Shown in pieces: positions 17,738 through 26,077 of a stretch of 64,000 nucleotides of DNA; the first letter of the stretch is position 1; each line of letters starts with the position of its first letter. The stretch is from Laedolimicola sp934402125 (GTDB lineage Bacteria > Bacillota > Clostridia > Lachnospirales > Lachnospiraceae). The stretch lies in the NCBI RefSeq assembly GCF_052065835.1, contig NZ_JBQHTG010000002.1, forward strand, positions 434,001 to 498,000, written 5' to 3'. A program made the translations under genes and the position numbers. The notes below the pieces were generated by a model. It was not told the origin of the DNA, searched no databases, and saw only the letters and a program-made list of their open reading frames with translations.

Positions 17738-18884
17738 AAATTCCAAAAATTGCCATAAAAGTTCCGGCAGCTACGGCTGTACCGATAACTCCGGCTACGT
17801 TCGGTCCCATTGCATGCATCAGCAGGAAGTTGGTCGGATCTGCCTCCGCTCCTACCTTCTGTGATACACGGGCTGCCATCGGAACTGCGGAAACTCCGGC
17901 GGAACCGATCAGCGGGTTAATCTTGCCCTTGCTGAGCACGTACATAAGCTTGCCCAGAAGAACGCCGGCCGCGGTACCGAACGCGAACGCAATCAGACCC
18001 AGGGCTACGATCTTCAATGTGCTGATATTCAGGAATGCCTCTGCGCTGGTGGTTGCTCCTACGGAGGTACCAAGCAGAATAACAACGATGTACATCAGGG
18101 CGTTGGACGCTGTATCCATCAGCTGACGTACCACGCCGGACTCGCGGAACAGGTTACCCAGCATCAGGGCACCTACCAGCGGAGCGGTGGTCGGCAGAAT
18201 CAGGCAGACAACGATGGTTACAATAATCGGGAACAGGATCTTCTCCAGCTTGGATACCGGACGAAGCTGCTCCATCTTGATTTTACGCTCTTTCTCGGTT
18301 GTCAGCAGCTTCATGATAGGCGGCTGAATAATCGGAACCAGAGACATATAGGAATAAGCAGCTACCGCAATAGGTCCAAGCAAAGCGGTCTGCTCCAGCT
18401 TTCCGGCCAGGAAGATGGAAGTCGGGCCGTCTGCTCCACCGATGATGGAGATAGCCGCTGCCGCCTTGTTGGAAAAGCCCATGAGCATAGCGCCCAGATA
18501 AGCTGCGAAAATACCGAACTGAGCTGCTGCTCCCAGAAGGAAGCTCTTCGGATTCGCGATCAGCGGACCGAAGTCGGTCATGGCTCCGACGCCCATGAAG
18601 ATCAGGGACGGCAGGACAGACCACTCATCCAGTACATAGAAGTAGTACAGAAGTCCGCCTACTCCGTTTGATGTTTCCTCCGGACTTGCGATAATATCCG
18701 GATAAATATTTACAAGAAGCATACCAAAAGCGATCGGAACCAGAAGAAGAGGCTCGTACTCTTTTTTGATAGCCAGATACAGGAACACGCATGCCACCAG
18801 GACCATGACGTAATTTCCCCAGGTCAGGTTAAAAAACGCGGTCTGATGCATGAGGTTTCCCAGGGTTTCTAAAATGTATCCCAT
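17736..18884 (-). CDS. oadB: sodium-translocating decarboxylase beta subunit
   Basis: Membrane subunit that decarboxylates carboxybiotin and exports Na+. About nine to eleven membrane segments. Family motifs include FMGVGAMTDFGPLIANP, ISIIGGADGPTSIFLAGKL and GSAGVSAVPMAARVSQKVG with the GPNVAGVIGTAVAAG C-terminal signature. Length 382 is standard for OadB/GcdB/MmdB, which cannot be separated by sequence at this level. Ribosome site GGAGG. It follows the biotin carrier by 37 bp. Confidence 0.95.
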   Translation of the reverse strand: MGYILETLGNLMHQTAFFNLTWGNYVMVLVACVFLYLAIKKEYEPLLLVPIAFGMLLVNIYPDIIASPEETSNGVGGLLYYFYVLDEWSVLPSLIFMGVGAMTDFGPLIANPKSFLLGAAAQFGIFAAYLGAMLMGFSNKAAAAISIIGGADGPTSIFLAGKLEQTALLGPIAVAAYSYMSLVPIIQPPIMKLLTTEKERKIKMEQLRPVSKLEKILFPIIVTIVVCLILPTTAPLVGALMLGNLFRESGVVRQLMDTASNALMYIVVILLGTSVGATTSAEAFLNISTLKIVALGLIAFAFGTAAGVLLGKLMYVLSKGKINPLIGSAGVSAVPMAARVSQKVGAEADPTNFLLMHAMGPNVAGVIGTAVAAGTFMAIFGI

Positions 18885-18921
18885 GTCTTAACCTCCGTTG
18901 ATTTCTCTTAAGGCTATGCCA

Positions 18922-19293
18922 TTAGTTCAGGGATGCCAGTAAATCTCCGGACTCTACAGCCTGTCCTACGCTTACGTTGATGCCTGCTACTGTGCCGTCC
19001 TGGGGTGCTACTACCGGGATCTCCATCTTCATTGCCTCAAGAATGATGATGCTGTCACCGGACTTCACTGCCTGTCCGACACTTGCCTCTACCTTCAGTA
19101 CCTTGCCCGGTACGGAAGCTTTTACTGCTACTGCGCCTGCTGCCGCGGGAGCTGCTGCCTTCGGAGCTGCTGCCGGTGCCGGTGCTGCTGCGGGAGCTGC
19201 CGCTGCGGGAGCTGCTGCTACTGCGCCTGCGCCCTTTTCTTCAACGACTACATCATAAGCTACGCCATTTACGGTAATTGTATAATTTTTCAT
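18922..19293 (-). CDS. biotin carrier protein of the decarboxylase
   Basis: Carries biotin between the carboxyltransferase and the membrane subunit. An N-terminal stretch (MKNYTITVNGVAYDVVVEE) leads to an Ala/Pro-rich flexible linker (about residues 22-56) and a biotinyl domain with the EAMKMEIP biotinylation motif, Lys89. Length 123 matches OadC/GcdC and the 1.3S subunit of transcarboxylase. It can serve both carboxyltransferases encoded in the same operon. Confidence 0.95.
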   Translation of the reverse strand: MKNYTITVNGVAYDVVVEEKGAGAVAAAPAAAAPAAAPAPAAAPKAAAPAAAGAVAVKASVPGKVLKVEASVGQAVKSGDSIIILEAMKMEIPVVAPQDGTVAGINVSVGQAVESGDLLASLN

Positions 19294-19324
19294 CTCTATG
19301 AATCCTCCTAAATATGAGCATGCG

Positions 19325-20134
19325 TTATGCTTTTTTCCATTTATTGTTGCTTCTGCGCTTGATAGAACGTACTACAAAGCCATCTGCAGATGTACCCTCT
19401 GCCGCCGCAATTGCCGCGGTGATGACGGCGATAAGCTGCAGATCGTCTGCAGGCGCCGCTTCCACAGGCGCTGCCGCTGCCGGTACCGGTGCTGCTGCTT
19501 TTTCTGTCTCTGCCTTCTTCTTTCCGCGATTTTCGAATACGGAAACATACCGGAACAGGGAAATAATAAACGCCAGAAGAATCAGCACAGCAAATACGGA
19601 GCCCATACCGATCAGGGTATTCAGGGCTGCCTTCTCGGCAATCTCACCCTTGCTGTAAATGGGGTCCATGGTTACGGTTGTAATAATGTTGTCCTTATCA
19701 AACTCCAGACTCAGACGCATGTTATGATCGGTGAACTCATAGACAGCGCTGTAGGTTACATTGCCGTCCTTATCCGTGGTACCGCCTTCATATTCCTCCA
19801 CGCCTACGAAATCACCCAGTTCATCCAGGTTTGCGTCGTATGACTTCAGAAGGCTTAAGTAAGCGTCTGCGGTAAAGTCAAACTTCTGTCCGGTTCCGCC
19901 GATATAGGGATACAGAGCTACCTGCTGCTCAAAATCATCATAGTTCTCTTCCAGATTGTTTAACTGAGCCTCCAGTGTCGCTGCGTCTGTACCAACCAGC
20001 ATATTCACACAGCTGTCAAGCTTGCTCTGGTAAAGCTCTTCCTCGGGAAGCGCTTCCTTTGCGCCGCAGCCGGTCAGTACAAGAAGTCCCATAAGGAGCA
20101 GCAGAGCCGATAATTTATTCAAGCTTCGTTTCAT
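19325..20134 (-). CDS. OadG-like gamma subunit with lipoprotein N-terminal extension
   Basis: The start MKRSLNKLSALLLLMGLLVL leads to a lipobox (LTGC, Cys at about residue 23), so the N-terminal 150 residues are probably an exported, lipid-anchored domain with acidic helices (KLDSCVNMLVGTDAATLEAQ). A membrane segment (TLIGMGSVFAVLILLAFIIS) then leads to a Pro/Ala-rich cytoplasmic tail ending in FVVRSIKRRSNNKWKKA, typical of the OadG C-terminus. Ordinary OadG has about 80-100 residues, so this is a much longer form. The start at 20134 is supported by AGAGGAG; the frame is open 24 codons upstream into mmdA. Confidence 0.8.
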   Translation of the reverse strand: MKRSLNKLSALLLLMGLLVLTGCGAKEALPEEELYQSKLDSCVNMLVGTDAATLEAQLNNLEENYDDFEQQVALYPYIGGTGQKFDFTADAYLSLLKSYDANLDELGDFVGVEEYEGGTTDKDGNVTYSAVYEFTDHNMRLSLEFDKDNIITTVTMDPIYSKGEIAEKAALNTLIGMGSVFAVLILLAFIISLFRYVSVFENRGKKKAETEKAAAPVPAAAAPVEAAPADDLQLIAVITAAIAAAEGTSADGFVVRSIKRRSNNKWKKA

Positions 20135-20147
20135 ACTCTCACTCCTC

Positions 20148-21542
20148 TTAGACGGTTCCGTGTTTCTTCGCCGGACGGTCCTCTCTCTTGGTAAATAACA
20201 TCTCAAACGCGCCGATCACATACTTTCTTGTATCCTGCGCCTCGATAACGGTGTCCACATAACCGCGTGCAGCCGCTGCGTCTACGCTGTCCTGAAGAGC
20301 CGCGTACTCTGCCGCCTTCTCCTTCTGGGTTTCAGCGTCCGCGTCCGCATACATGACCTTTGCTGCCAGGGAAGCGTCCATCATGCCGATCTTCGCGTCC
20401 TTCCATGCGTATACCAGATCCGCGCCGATTCCCTTGCTGTTCATCATCACATAAGCGCTGCCGTAAGCTTCGCCTGCGATTACATTCACCTTTGGAACGG
20501 TTGCGTTCGCGAATGCGTAGGTAAGCTTTGCCGCTGCCTTGCCGATATTGCGCTCGGTGCACAGGGAAGCCTTAAAGCCCTTTACATTGGTAATGGTCAG
20601 AACCGGGATGTTGAACGCGTCACAGAACTCTACGAACTCTGCTGCCTTCTGAGCACCGCGTGCTGTCATCTCCTGCTCTCCGTTGGCTACCGCACCTACG
20701 GTCATGCCGTTCAGACGGATAAAGCCTGTTACCATATCCTTTGCGTAAGCTGCCTTTGTCTCAAAGAAAACCTTGCCGTCAGCGATGGTGGAAAGGATAT
20801 AGGATGCGGAGTACTCTACGCCCTGAAGCTCTGCGCATACACGGTTCAGATCGTCCACACACTCGGTATAGGAGGAATCCTCCTCATTGTTTGCGGGAAG
20901 CATGCTTACCAGCGCGCGAATCTGAGCAAGGATACCTGCCTCATCCGCAACTACATCTACGCTGCCTGCTTCTTCTGCCTGGAACGCAGCGGAAGCGCTG
21001 TCACACTTCTTTGTATTGTTGCCTGCGATGGCATTGGGAGAATTCACAAAGAGCTTTGCGTCCTTCTCTTCCATAAAGGTAAAATCTGTAAGTCCCGGTA
21101 CCATAGCCAGTCCGCCGCCGCAGTTTCCGAATACTGCCGTAATCTGCGGAACAACTCCGGACGCAAGCGTCTGCTGGGTATAAATCTCTCCGAACGCGTT
21201 CAGGGCGTCTACGCCCTCCTGCAGACGGATACCCGCGCAGTCGATCAGACCGATGACCGGTGCTCCCATCTTACATGCCAGCTCGTACAGACGTACAATC
21301 TTCTTTGCATGCATCTCACCCAGGGTTCCGTTCAGTACGGAAGCATCCTGACTGTACACATAGACAAGATTACCGTCAATTAGACCATAGCCGGTAACTA
21401 CTCCGTCTGACGGGCACTTAGACTGCTGCAGATTAAAATCAGTGCTTCTGGCAGTCACCTGTCCGCCGATTTCCACAAAACTGTTCCCGTCCAACAGACC
21501 TTCAATTCTTCTGCAAGCCGGGCTCTGTGCTGTATTACTCAT
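20148..21542 (-). CDS. acyl-CoA carboxyltransferase, MmdA-like decarboxylase alpha subunit
   Basis: Biotin-dependent carboxyltransferase of the PF01039 family, like methylmalonyl-CoA decarboxylase alpha or the 12S subunit of transcarboxylase. The first half has GYGLIDGNLVYVYSQDASVL, LIDCAGIRLQEGVDAL and GNCGGGLAMVPGLTDF (oxyanion glycines). The second half has NGMTVGAVANGEQEM, ITNVKGFKASLCTERN, GEAYGSAYVMMNSKGIGADL and AWKDAKIGMMDASLAAKVMY. At 464 residues it is about 50 shorter than MmdA of Veillonella. First gene of the operon; the acyl-CoA substrate is not certain. Confidence 0.88.
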   Translation of the reverse strand: MSNTAQSPACRRIEGLLDGNSFVEIGGQVTARSTDFNLQQSKCPSDGVVTGYGLIDGNLVYVYSQDASVLNGTLGEMHAKKIVRLYELACKMGAPVIGLIDCAGIRLQEGVDALNAFGEIYTQQTLASGVVPQITAVFGNCGGGLAMVPGLTDFTFMEEKDAKLFVNSPNAIAGNNTKKCDSASAAFQAEEAGSVDVVADEAGILAQIRALVSMLPANNEEDSSYTECVDDLNRVCAELQGVEYSASYILSTIADGKVFFETKAAYAKDMVTGFIRLNGMTVGAVANGEQEMTARGAQKAAEFVEFCDAFNIPVLTITNVKGFKASLCTERNIGKAAAKLTYAFANATVPKVNVIAGEAYGSAYVMMNSKGIGADLVYAWKDAKIGMMDASLAAKVMYADADAETQKEKAAEYAALQDSVDAAAARGYVDTVIEAQDTRKYVIGAFEMLFTKREDRPAKKHGTV

Positions 21543-21698
21543 TTCCAGCCCTCCAAATATTTATTTGATAGTGTATTGTATAACCTGCCATTGATACAAA
21601 ACGATATCGGGATTAATTTTAGCAAAAAATGAACAGGGAATCAATATGAAATATGCATGATTTTTGCTTTTTCCCCTAAAAACTTGTTATATATGTAT

Positions 21699-21732
21699 AA
21701 AAAAAGAAATGGCGCGACACCATTTCTTTTTT
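21699..21732 (-). terminator. terminator after the CBS-domain gene
   Basis: GAAATGG and CCATTTC arms flanked by A and T runs form a stem from about 21699 to 21732, 12 bp past the CBS stop. The T run reads on the minus strand; the symmetry would also allow function on the plus strand. Confidence 0.85.
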
Positions 21733-21743
21733 CGGAAGCTTCT

Positions 21744-22163
21744 TTAAGATTCCTGCTTTGTCTTTGTATAAGCCTTATAACAGAACTCGATAATGTCCTT
21801 TCTCGTTACAATTCCGATAAAAATTCCCTTGTCGTCGATAACCGGCACAAAGTTCTGGTTCATGGCCTTTGACACCAGATCCTCCATGTTCGAATCAATG
21901 GAAATGGGATCACAGTGCATTCTCCGTCTGACGGTGCTCAGGGGCACCTCCTCCGCCTGCCTCAAATCCAGGGAAAACTTATTTTTCAGGGACCAGAGGA
22001 AATCGCCCTCCGTAATCGTCCCGATATACGCTCCCTGACGGTTGATGACCGGAATCGCCGTATAACCGCTGCGTTCCAGCTTTTCCAGGCCCTGACGCAT
22101 GGAAAAATCCTCGTAGAGATAAGCTACCTCTGCCTTCGGTTTCAGAAAAAATAAGATATTCAT
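21744..22163 (-). CDS. CBS-domain pair protein
   Basis: Two CBS motifs fill almost the whole 139 residues: MRQGLEKLERSGYTAIPVIN with GAYIGTITEGDFLW, and MEDLVSKAMNQNFVPVIDDK with GIFIGIVTRKDIIEF. CBS pairs bind adenosyl ligands (AMP, ATP, SAM, c-di-AMP). There is no attached catalytic domain, so this is probably a stand-alone sensor or regulator; the target is unknown. It follows the cardiolipin synthase gene by 22 bp and may share its transcript. Confidence 0.85.
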   Translation of the reverse strand: MNILFFLKPKAEVAYLYEDFSMRQGLEKLERSGYTAIPVINRQGAYIGTITEGDFLWSLKNKFSLDLRQAEEVPLSTVRRRMHCDPISIDSNMEDLVSKAMNQNFVPVIDDKGIFIGIVTRKDIIEFCYKAYTKTKQES

Positions 22164-22185
22164 AATGATAAAACCCCTTTCTCGG

Positions 22186-23718
22186 TTACAGAAGTGGCGA
22201 GAACACCCGGAGTACCGCGCAGAACAGGCGGCCGAAGAAGCCCTGTCTGGTATCGCTTAAGTGAATCTCCCTGCCCTTCGCCATGGTGTTCAGACTATCC
22301 TTCTTTACGTCTGCCACCACCGAATTGCGATAGAAGAAGGTACCGCATTCAAAATGCAGATACAGACTCCGGTAATCCATATTGATGGTGCCCACTACGG
22401 CAGCCTCGTCATCGCTGACAAAGGATTTTGCGTGAAGGAAGCCCGGCGTATATTCAAAAATACGCACGCCTGCCTTCAGAAGCACCGGATAATAGGAGCG
22501 GGTAAGCTGGAAGATGGTCTTCTTATCCGGAATGCCCGGCGTCATAATCCGCACGTCGACTCCCCGCTTGGCTGCCAGACACAGCGCAGTCTGCATCTCA
22601 TGATCCACAATCAGATACGGCGTAAAGATATACACGTAATCCTTTGCCTGGTTCAGTATGTTCAGATATACATTTTCACCCAGCCGTTCGTCATCCAGGG
22701 GCGAATCGCTGTAGGGCTGGATAAAGCCCTCGCCTTCAAAGGCTTCCGGATGCCACACATGGGGCCGGAAGGGCTCATAGCTTTCATCTGTGTGACGGTA
22801 GGCATTCCACATACGCAGAAACATGACCGTATAATTCCAGACTGCCTCGCCCTTCAGCATAAAGCCCGTATCCTTCCAGTGACCAAAGCGCTCTTTTTCA
22901 TTGATATACTCGTCTGCCAGATTAATCCCGCCGCTGAAGGCCGTATGTCCGTCAATCACCGCAATTTTCCGGTGATCCCGGTTATTCATCACCAGGGACC
23001 ATAAGGGGATAAAGGGATTGAAGGCAAAGCTCTTAATGCCCTTTGACTCCAGAATCCTGCTGTAGGCAGGCGGAAGCAGCGATACACAGCCCAGATCATC
23101 ATAGACAAAGCGCACGTCCACGCCGGCCGCAGCCTTCTCCTCCAGAACCTCCAGAATGCTGTCCCACATCTTTCCTTCCCCTACGATGAAGAATTCCATG
23201 AAAATAAAGTGTTCCGCTTTTTTCAGTTCCGCAAGAAAAGACGCATAATACTCTTCTCCTATCTTATAATAAGTAGCCAACGTATGATCCCAGACCGGAT
23301 AACCGCCAGTCTTCATCAGATAGTAAGCAGAGCCGCGCACTCTTCTGTCCATTTTTCCCAGTTTATCAAGCACCGCTTCTCCCTGCACAAGCTCTTTCTC
23401 CGTCCGGCTGCGCTCCGCATCCAGCCTTCTGCGCATCCCCTTAGACGGGCGCTTATGGCCGACCATCATATAGAACAGACCGCCCAGAAGCGGAAATACC
23501 AGAACCAGGATAATCCAGGCTATCTTGTAGGCCGGATTGTCCTCTGTGTTAATAATCCACAGCACTGCCAGAACGCTTAAGACCAGCAGGACCATTGATA
23601 AAACGTTGGAATAATTGACGAGCTTCGTAAACAGAAGCAGAAACCAGCCAAGCTGTATGGCCAGCAGTACGCCGAACACTACCAGACGGTTCAGCACCTT
23701 TTCCAGGATTTTTTTCAT
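22186..23718 (-). CDS. cls: cardiolipin synthase
   Basis: Phospholipase D-type enzyme that joins two phosphatidylglycerol molecules. Two N-terminal membrane segments and a PLDc_N region (WIILVLVFPLLGGLFYMMVG) come first. Both catalytic HKD motifs are present: DHRKIAVIDGHTAFSGGIN around residue 250 and LHAKSFVSDDEAAVVGTINM around residue 430. The length of 510 matches bacterial Cls. Ribosome site AGAGGGG. It is followed by the CBS gene. Confidence 0.95.
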   Translation of the reverse strand: MKKILEKVLNRLVVFGVLLAIQLGWFLLLFTKLVNYSNVLSMVLLVLSVLAVLWIINTEDNPAYKIAWIILVLVFPLLGGLFYMMVGHKRPSKGMRRRLDAERSRTEKELVQGEAVLDKLGKMDRRVRGSAYYLMKTGGYPVWDHTLATYYKIGEEYYASFLAELKKAEHFIFMEFFIVGEGKMWDSILEVLEEKAAAGVDVRFVYDDLGCVSLLPPAYSRILESKGIKSFAFNPFIPLWSLVMNNRDHRKIAVIDGHTAFSGGINLADEYINEKERFGHWKDTGFMLKGEAVWNYTVMFLRMWNAYRHTDESYEPFRPHVWHPEAFEGEGFIQPYSDSPLDDERLGENVYLNILNQAKDYVYIFTPYLIVDHEMQTALCLAAKRGVDVRIMTPGIPDKKTIFQLTRSYYPVLLKAGVRIFEYTPGFLHAKSFVSDDEAAVVGTINMDYRSLYLHFECGTFFYRNSVVADVKKDSLNTMAKGREIHLSDTRQGFFGRLFCAVLRVFSPLL

Positions 23719-23801
23719 GATGACTCCCCTCTTTCGTATGTATCAATCTATGGTAACATATTTTCCGACAGTTTCCAACCGGCGGGAACCTGATTTCACA
23801 A

Positions 23802-23837
23802 AAATTTAAGGACTGTAAATTTCTGTTTACAGTCCTT
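23802..23837 (-). terminator. terminator after the small membrane-protein genes
   Basis: AAGGACTGTAAA (23808-23819) pairs perfectly with TTTACAGTCCTT (23826-23837). On the minus strand AAATTTTTG follows. Confidence 0.85.
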
Positions 23838-23869
23838 CGCCTTCCAAAGACGTTTGTTAAATCTGTTAT

Positions 23870-24109
23870 TTAAAGCACAAAGTATTTCACAATAAAAGCG
23901 ATAATTCCAAGGACAACAACTGTATCCACCAGCCAATTTCGCTTATCTTTGCAAAACAGGAGCCCCGCAAGGCCGAAAACGGTCATAAAGATACCGATTC
24001 CGGCGTCGAGCCAGACTCCTTTGGAGATGGAATGAAGCGTCCATAGTACAGACATAAAAATGTAAAGAATCGTGATAAAATTTCCGGTCCAGATTTCTTT
24101 TCCCTGCAT
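23870..24109 (-). CDS. small membrane protein, 79 aa, unknown
   Basis: Two or three membrane helices (NFITILYIFMSVLWTLHSIS, GIGIFMTVFGLAGLLF, DTVVVLGIIAFIVKYFVL) and little else. The ATG at 24109 (MQGKEIWTGN) has GGGAGGAAGG upstream, better than the longer frame at 24148. It lies 47 bp after another small membrane protein gene and shares a terminator with it. No family recognised; both could be subunits of one membrane complex, but nothing shows that directly. Confidence 0.7.
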   Translation of the reverse strand: MQGKEIWTGNFITILYIFMSVLWTLHSISKGVWLDAGIGIFMTVFGLAGLLFCKDKRNWLVDTVVVLGIIAFIVKYFVL

Positions 24110-24156
24110 AGAGCCTTCCTCCCTTAAATCTGAGTTCTCTTTCGGCACGTTTCTTT

Positions 24157-24336
24157 TTATGAAAACTTTTCCAGTACAAGGCGAATCGCATTCAATACAA
24201 CATAGATGCCGAAACAGCTCAGGCTCTTTTTATAGCTTTTTATTTTTCTTCCTTTGAAGTAAAACACAACGCCTAACACAAAAAAGATACATACCGCAAC
24301 CACCAAGATTCTGTTAAGAAGCACCGTAATTTCCAT
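24157..24336 (-). CDS. small membrane protein, 59 aa, unknown
   Basis: Starts MEITVLLNRILVVAVCIFFV from the ATG at 24336, with GGGGAGG eight bases upstream. One strong membrane helix, a basic loop (GRKIKSYKKS) and a second weaker hydrophobic stretch (FGIYVVLNAIRLVLE). It forms a two-gene unit with the following small membrane protein. No function can be assigned. Confidence 0.65.
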   Translation of the reverse strand: MEITVLLNRILVVAVCIFFVLGVVFYFKGRKIKSYKKSLSCFGIYVVLNAIRLVLEKFS

Positions 24337-24459
24337 GTCGTTTTCCTCCCCATAATCAGGTAACAGATTGTCCATTTTGCTTCATTTCAATCTACTGCAT
24401 TTACAATCTTATGATATATTGTCCTCCTTAAATTGTCAATTATTTCCGGATTTTTTCGG

Positions 24460-25314
24460 TTAATCAGCCTCTTCTTTCCTCTCCGGCCGGTAATCATAGG
24501 TCACGGCCTCGCCTTCTGCGACAGGCTTCGCGCCCAGGTACTCCTCCAGCGTCACGCCGCTTTCGTAGATCTCCTTTGCCGCTTCCAGGCCCACATACCG
24601 GAAATGCCAGGGTTCATAGATGATCCCTGTTATGTCCGTGCTCCCGTTGGGATAGCGCAGGATAAAGCCGTATTCCCAGCTATGCTCCTTCAGCCACTGA
24701 AAGCCCTTTGTCTGTTCCTGTTTTTCGTCCAGTCTCCGGTATTCTGAGGAAACCATATCGAGAGCCAGTCCCAGATGATGTTCGCTGGTGCCGGGCACCG
24801 CCACCACCTGCCCCGCTTTCGCTTTGGCGTCCTCCAGGGAGTATCCCTGCTTCACATAGGAATCCGTCTTTTTCTCAAACAGGGTAATCTGCTTTTCCAG
24901 ATCCCGGTAGGAAGAGGTCACGTAAATGGTCACCCCGTCCTTCTTTGAGGCCTGAATCATGGCTCTGAAATCATCATAGGCCCGGGCGTCAATCTGATGT
25001 CCGCTGCCAATGCTTTTCAGCTCCACCTGATAATCCTCCGGAATCGGATGGGTCTTATTGACCAGAATCAGATTCCAGTCCTCCGGCAGATTTTCCTCCG
25101 TATTCTCCGTTCTTTCTTCATCATCTGTGTATTCTGTCACAAAATTCTTCGTATCTTCCGCTTCCAACACATCCGGAAGCGCTTCCTCCGACGTAGTCAG
25201 CACCGGTTTATCCAGGCTCTGGGCGTATACCTGGCCGATAAAAACACCCATGCCAAGCATGGTACACACCACTCCCGTGAAAATCCAGGCTCTTTTTTTC
25301 TGTCGTCCGGTCAT
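24460..25314 (-). CDS. D-alanyl-D-alanine carboxypeptidase, VanY/M15B family
   Basis: Trims the terminal D-Ala from peptidoglycan stems outside the cell. An N-terminal membrane anchor (RAWIFTGVVCTMLGMGVFIG), then an acidic linker and the M15 domain: YVTSSYRDLEKQ, the zinc motif GTSEHHLGLALDM (His and Asp ligands) and the third ligand in EPWHFRYVG. All three zinc ligands are present, so it should be active. The start at 25314 (MTGRQKKRAW) has GGAG upstream; the open frame to 25479 lacks support. Single gene. Confidence 0.9.
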   Translation of the reverse strand: MTGRQKKRAWIFTGVVCTMLGMGVFIGQVYAQSLDKPVLTTSEEALPDVLEAEDTKNFVTEYTDDEERTENTEENLPEDWNLILVNKTHPIPEDYQVELKSIGSGHQIDARAYDDFRAMIQASKKDGVTIYVTSSYRDLEKQITLFEKKTDSYVKQGYSLEDAKAKAGQVVAVPGTSEHHLGLALDMVSSEYRRLDEKQEQTKGFQWLKEHSWEYGFILRYPNGSTDITGIIYEPWHFRYVGLEAAKEIYESGVTLEEYLGAKPVAEGEAVTYDYRPERKEEAD

Positions 25315-25363
25315 AAGGTCTCCTTCGTTTTTTGTCGTCTTTTGTCCGTTCTTCAGTATAAAA

Positions 25364-25395
25364 GAAAAGAGCCTGATTTGCCAGACTCTTTTTCT
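25364..25395 (-). terminator. terminator after the ABC operon
   Basis: AAAAGAGCCTG and CAGACTCTTTTT form a near-perfect stem with a six-base loop between the ABC permease stop and the VanY promoter region. T runs lie on both sides. Confidence 0.75.
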
Positions 25396-25429
25396 GAAAT
25401 CTTTCTTAAGATTTTCGAAAGCGCTTTCC

Positions 25430-26077
25430 TTACCATTCCTTCTTTTCCACAATCCGGATGGAAATATGGTAGGACACAATCAGCCCCACGATAGCCAGCG
25501 CTCCGAAGACTGCGCCTATGGACAGGAATCCCCGATCACCCAGTCCGGAAAGCCATGTTTTCATGTTATCTATACTGAACAGCAGCGCAAAGCCGGCAAA
25601 TACAAGCAGGTAAGTCGCTACAAATAAAAATCGGGACTTTTCTACACCGAATTTATAGATGCAGGGCAATATGAAAACAATTGTCATCAGATAAATACAA
25701 CTGATGGAACATGTGGACGCCAGAAGATCTCCGTATCCCATCTCTGCCTTTCCTCCCAGCACCGCAAGCATACCTGCGCCGACCAGAATCCCAAGCGTCA
25801 CCATAACCGTGAAAAGGAGCAGCGAAAACAGGTATTTCGCCTGTACCAGTTTCTTTGGCGTCAGGGGAAGGGTCAGCGCGTACCGGTTAAAATGGGAGGC
25901 TTCATCGTAGGAGGCTGTCGTAATTAAAAGCATCAGCCCATATACCAGAAGCAGGCTGGAAAGTATGGTTGGATTGTCTGTAACCAGGCCCCAGATCACC
26001 AGGCACACCATGCAAATCAGATAGATCTTCCCCATCTGCCGCAGTGTATACAAGTCCTTCAAAATCAGTCCCTTCAT
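25430..26077 (-). CDS. ABC-2 type permease of a YtrA-regulated transporter
   Basis: Six membrane segments in 215 residues (for example IYLICMVCLVIWGLV and SLLLVYGLMLLITTA). The family stretch YDEASHFNRYALTLPLTPKKLVQAKYL marks it as ABC2_membrane_5 (PF13346). It overlaps the ATPase gene by 4 bp (ATGA). With the GntR regulator upstream it forms a three-gene ytr-like export system, of a kind usually induced by cell-wall stress in Firmicutes. Substrate unknown. Confidence 0.88.
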   Translation of the reverse strand: MKGLILKDLYTLRQMGKIYLICMVCLVIWGLVTDNPTILSSLLLVYGLMLLITTASYDEASHFNRYALTLPLTPKKLVQAKYLFSLLLFTVMVTLGILVGAGMLAVLGGKAEMGYGDLLASTCSISCIYLMTIVFILPCIYKFGVEKSRFLFVATYLLVFAGFALLFSIDNMKTWLSGLGDRGFLSIGAVFGALAIVGLIVSYHISIRIVEKKEW

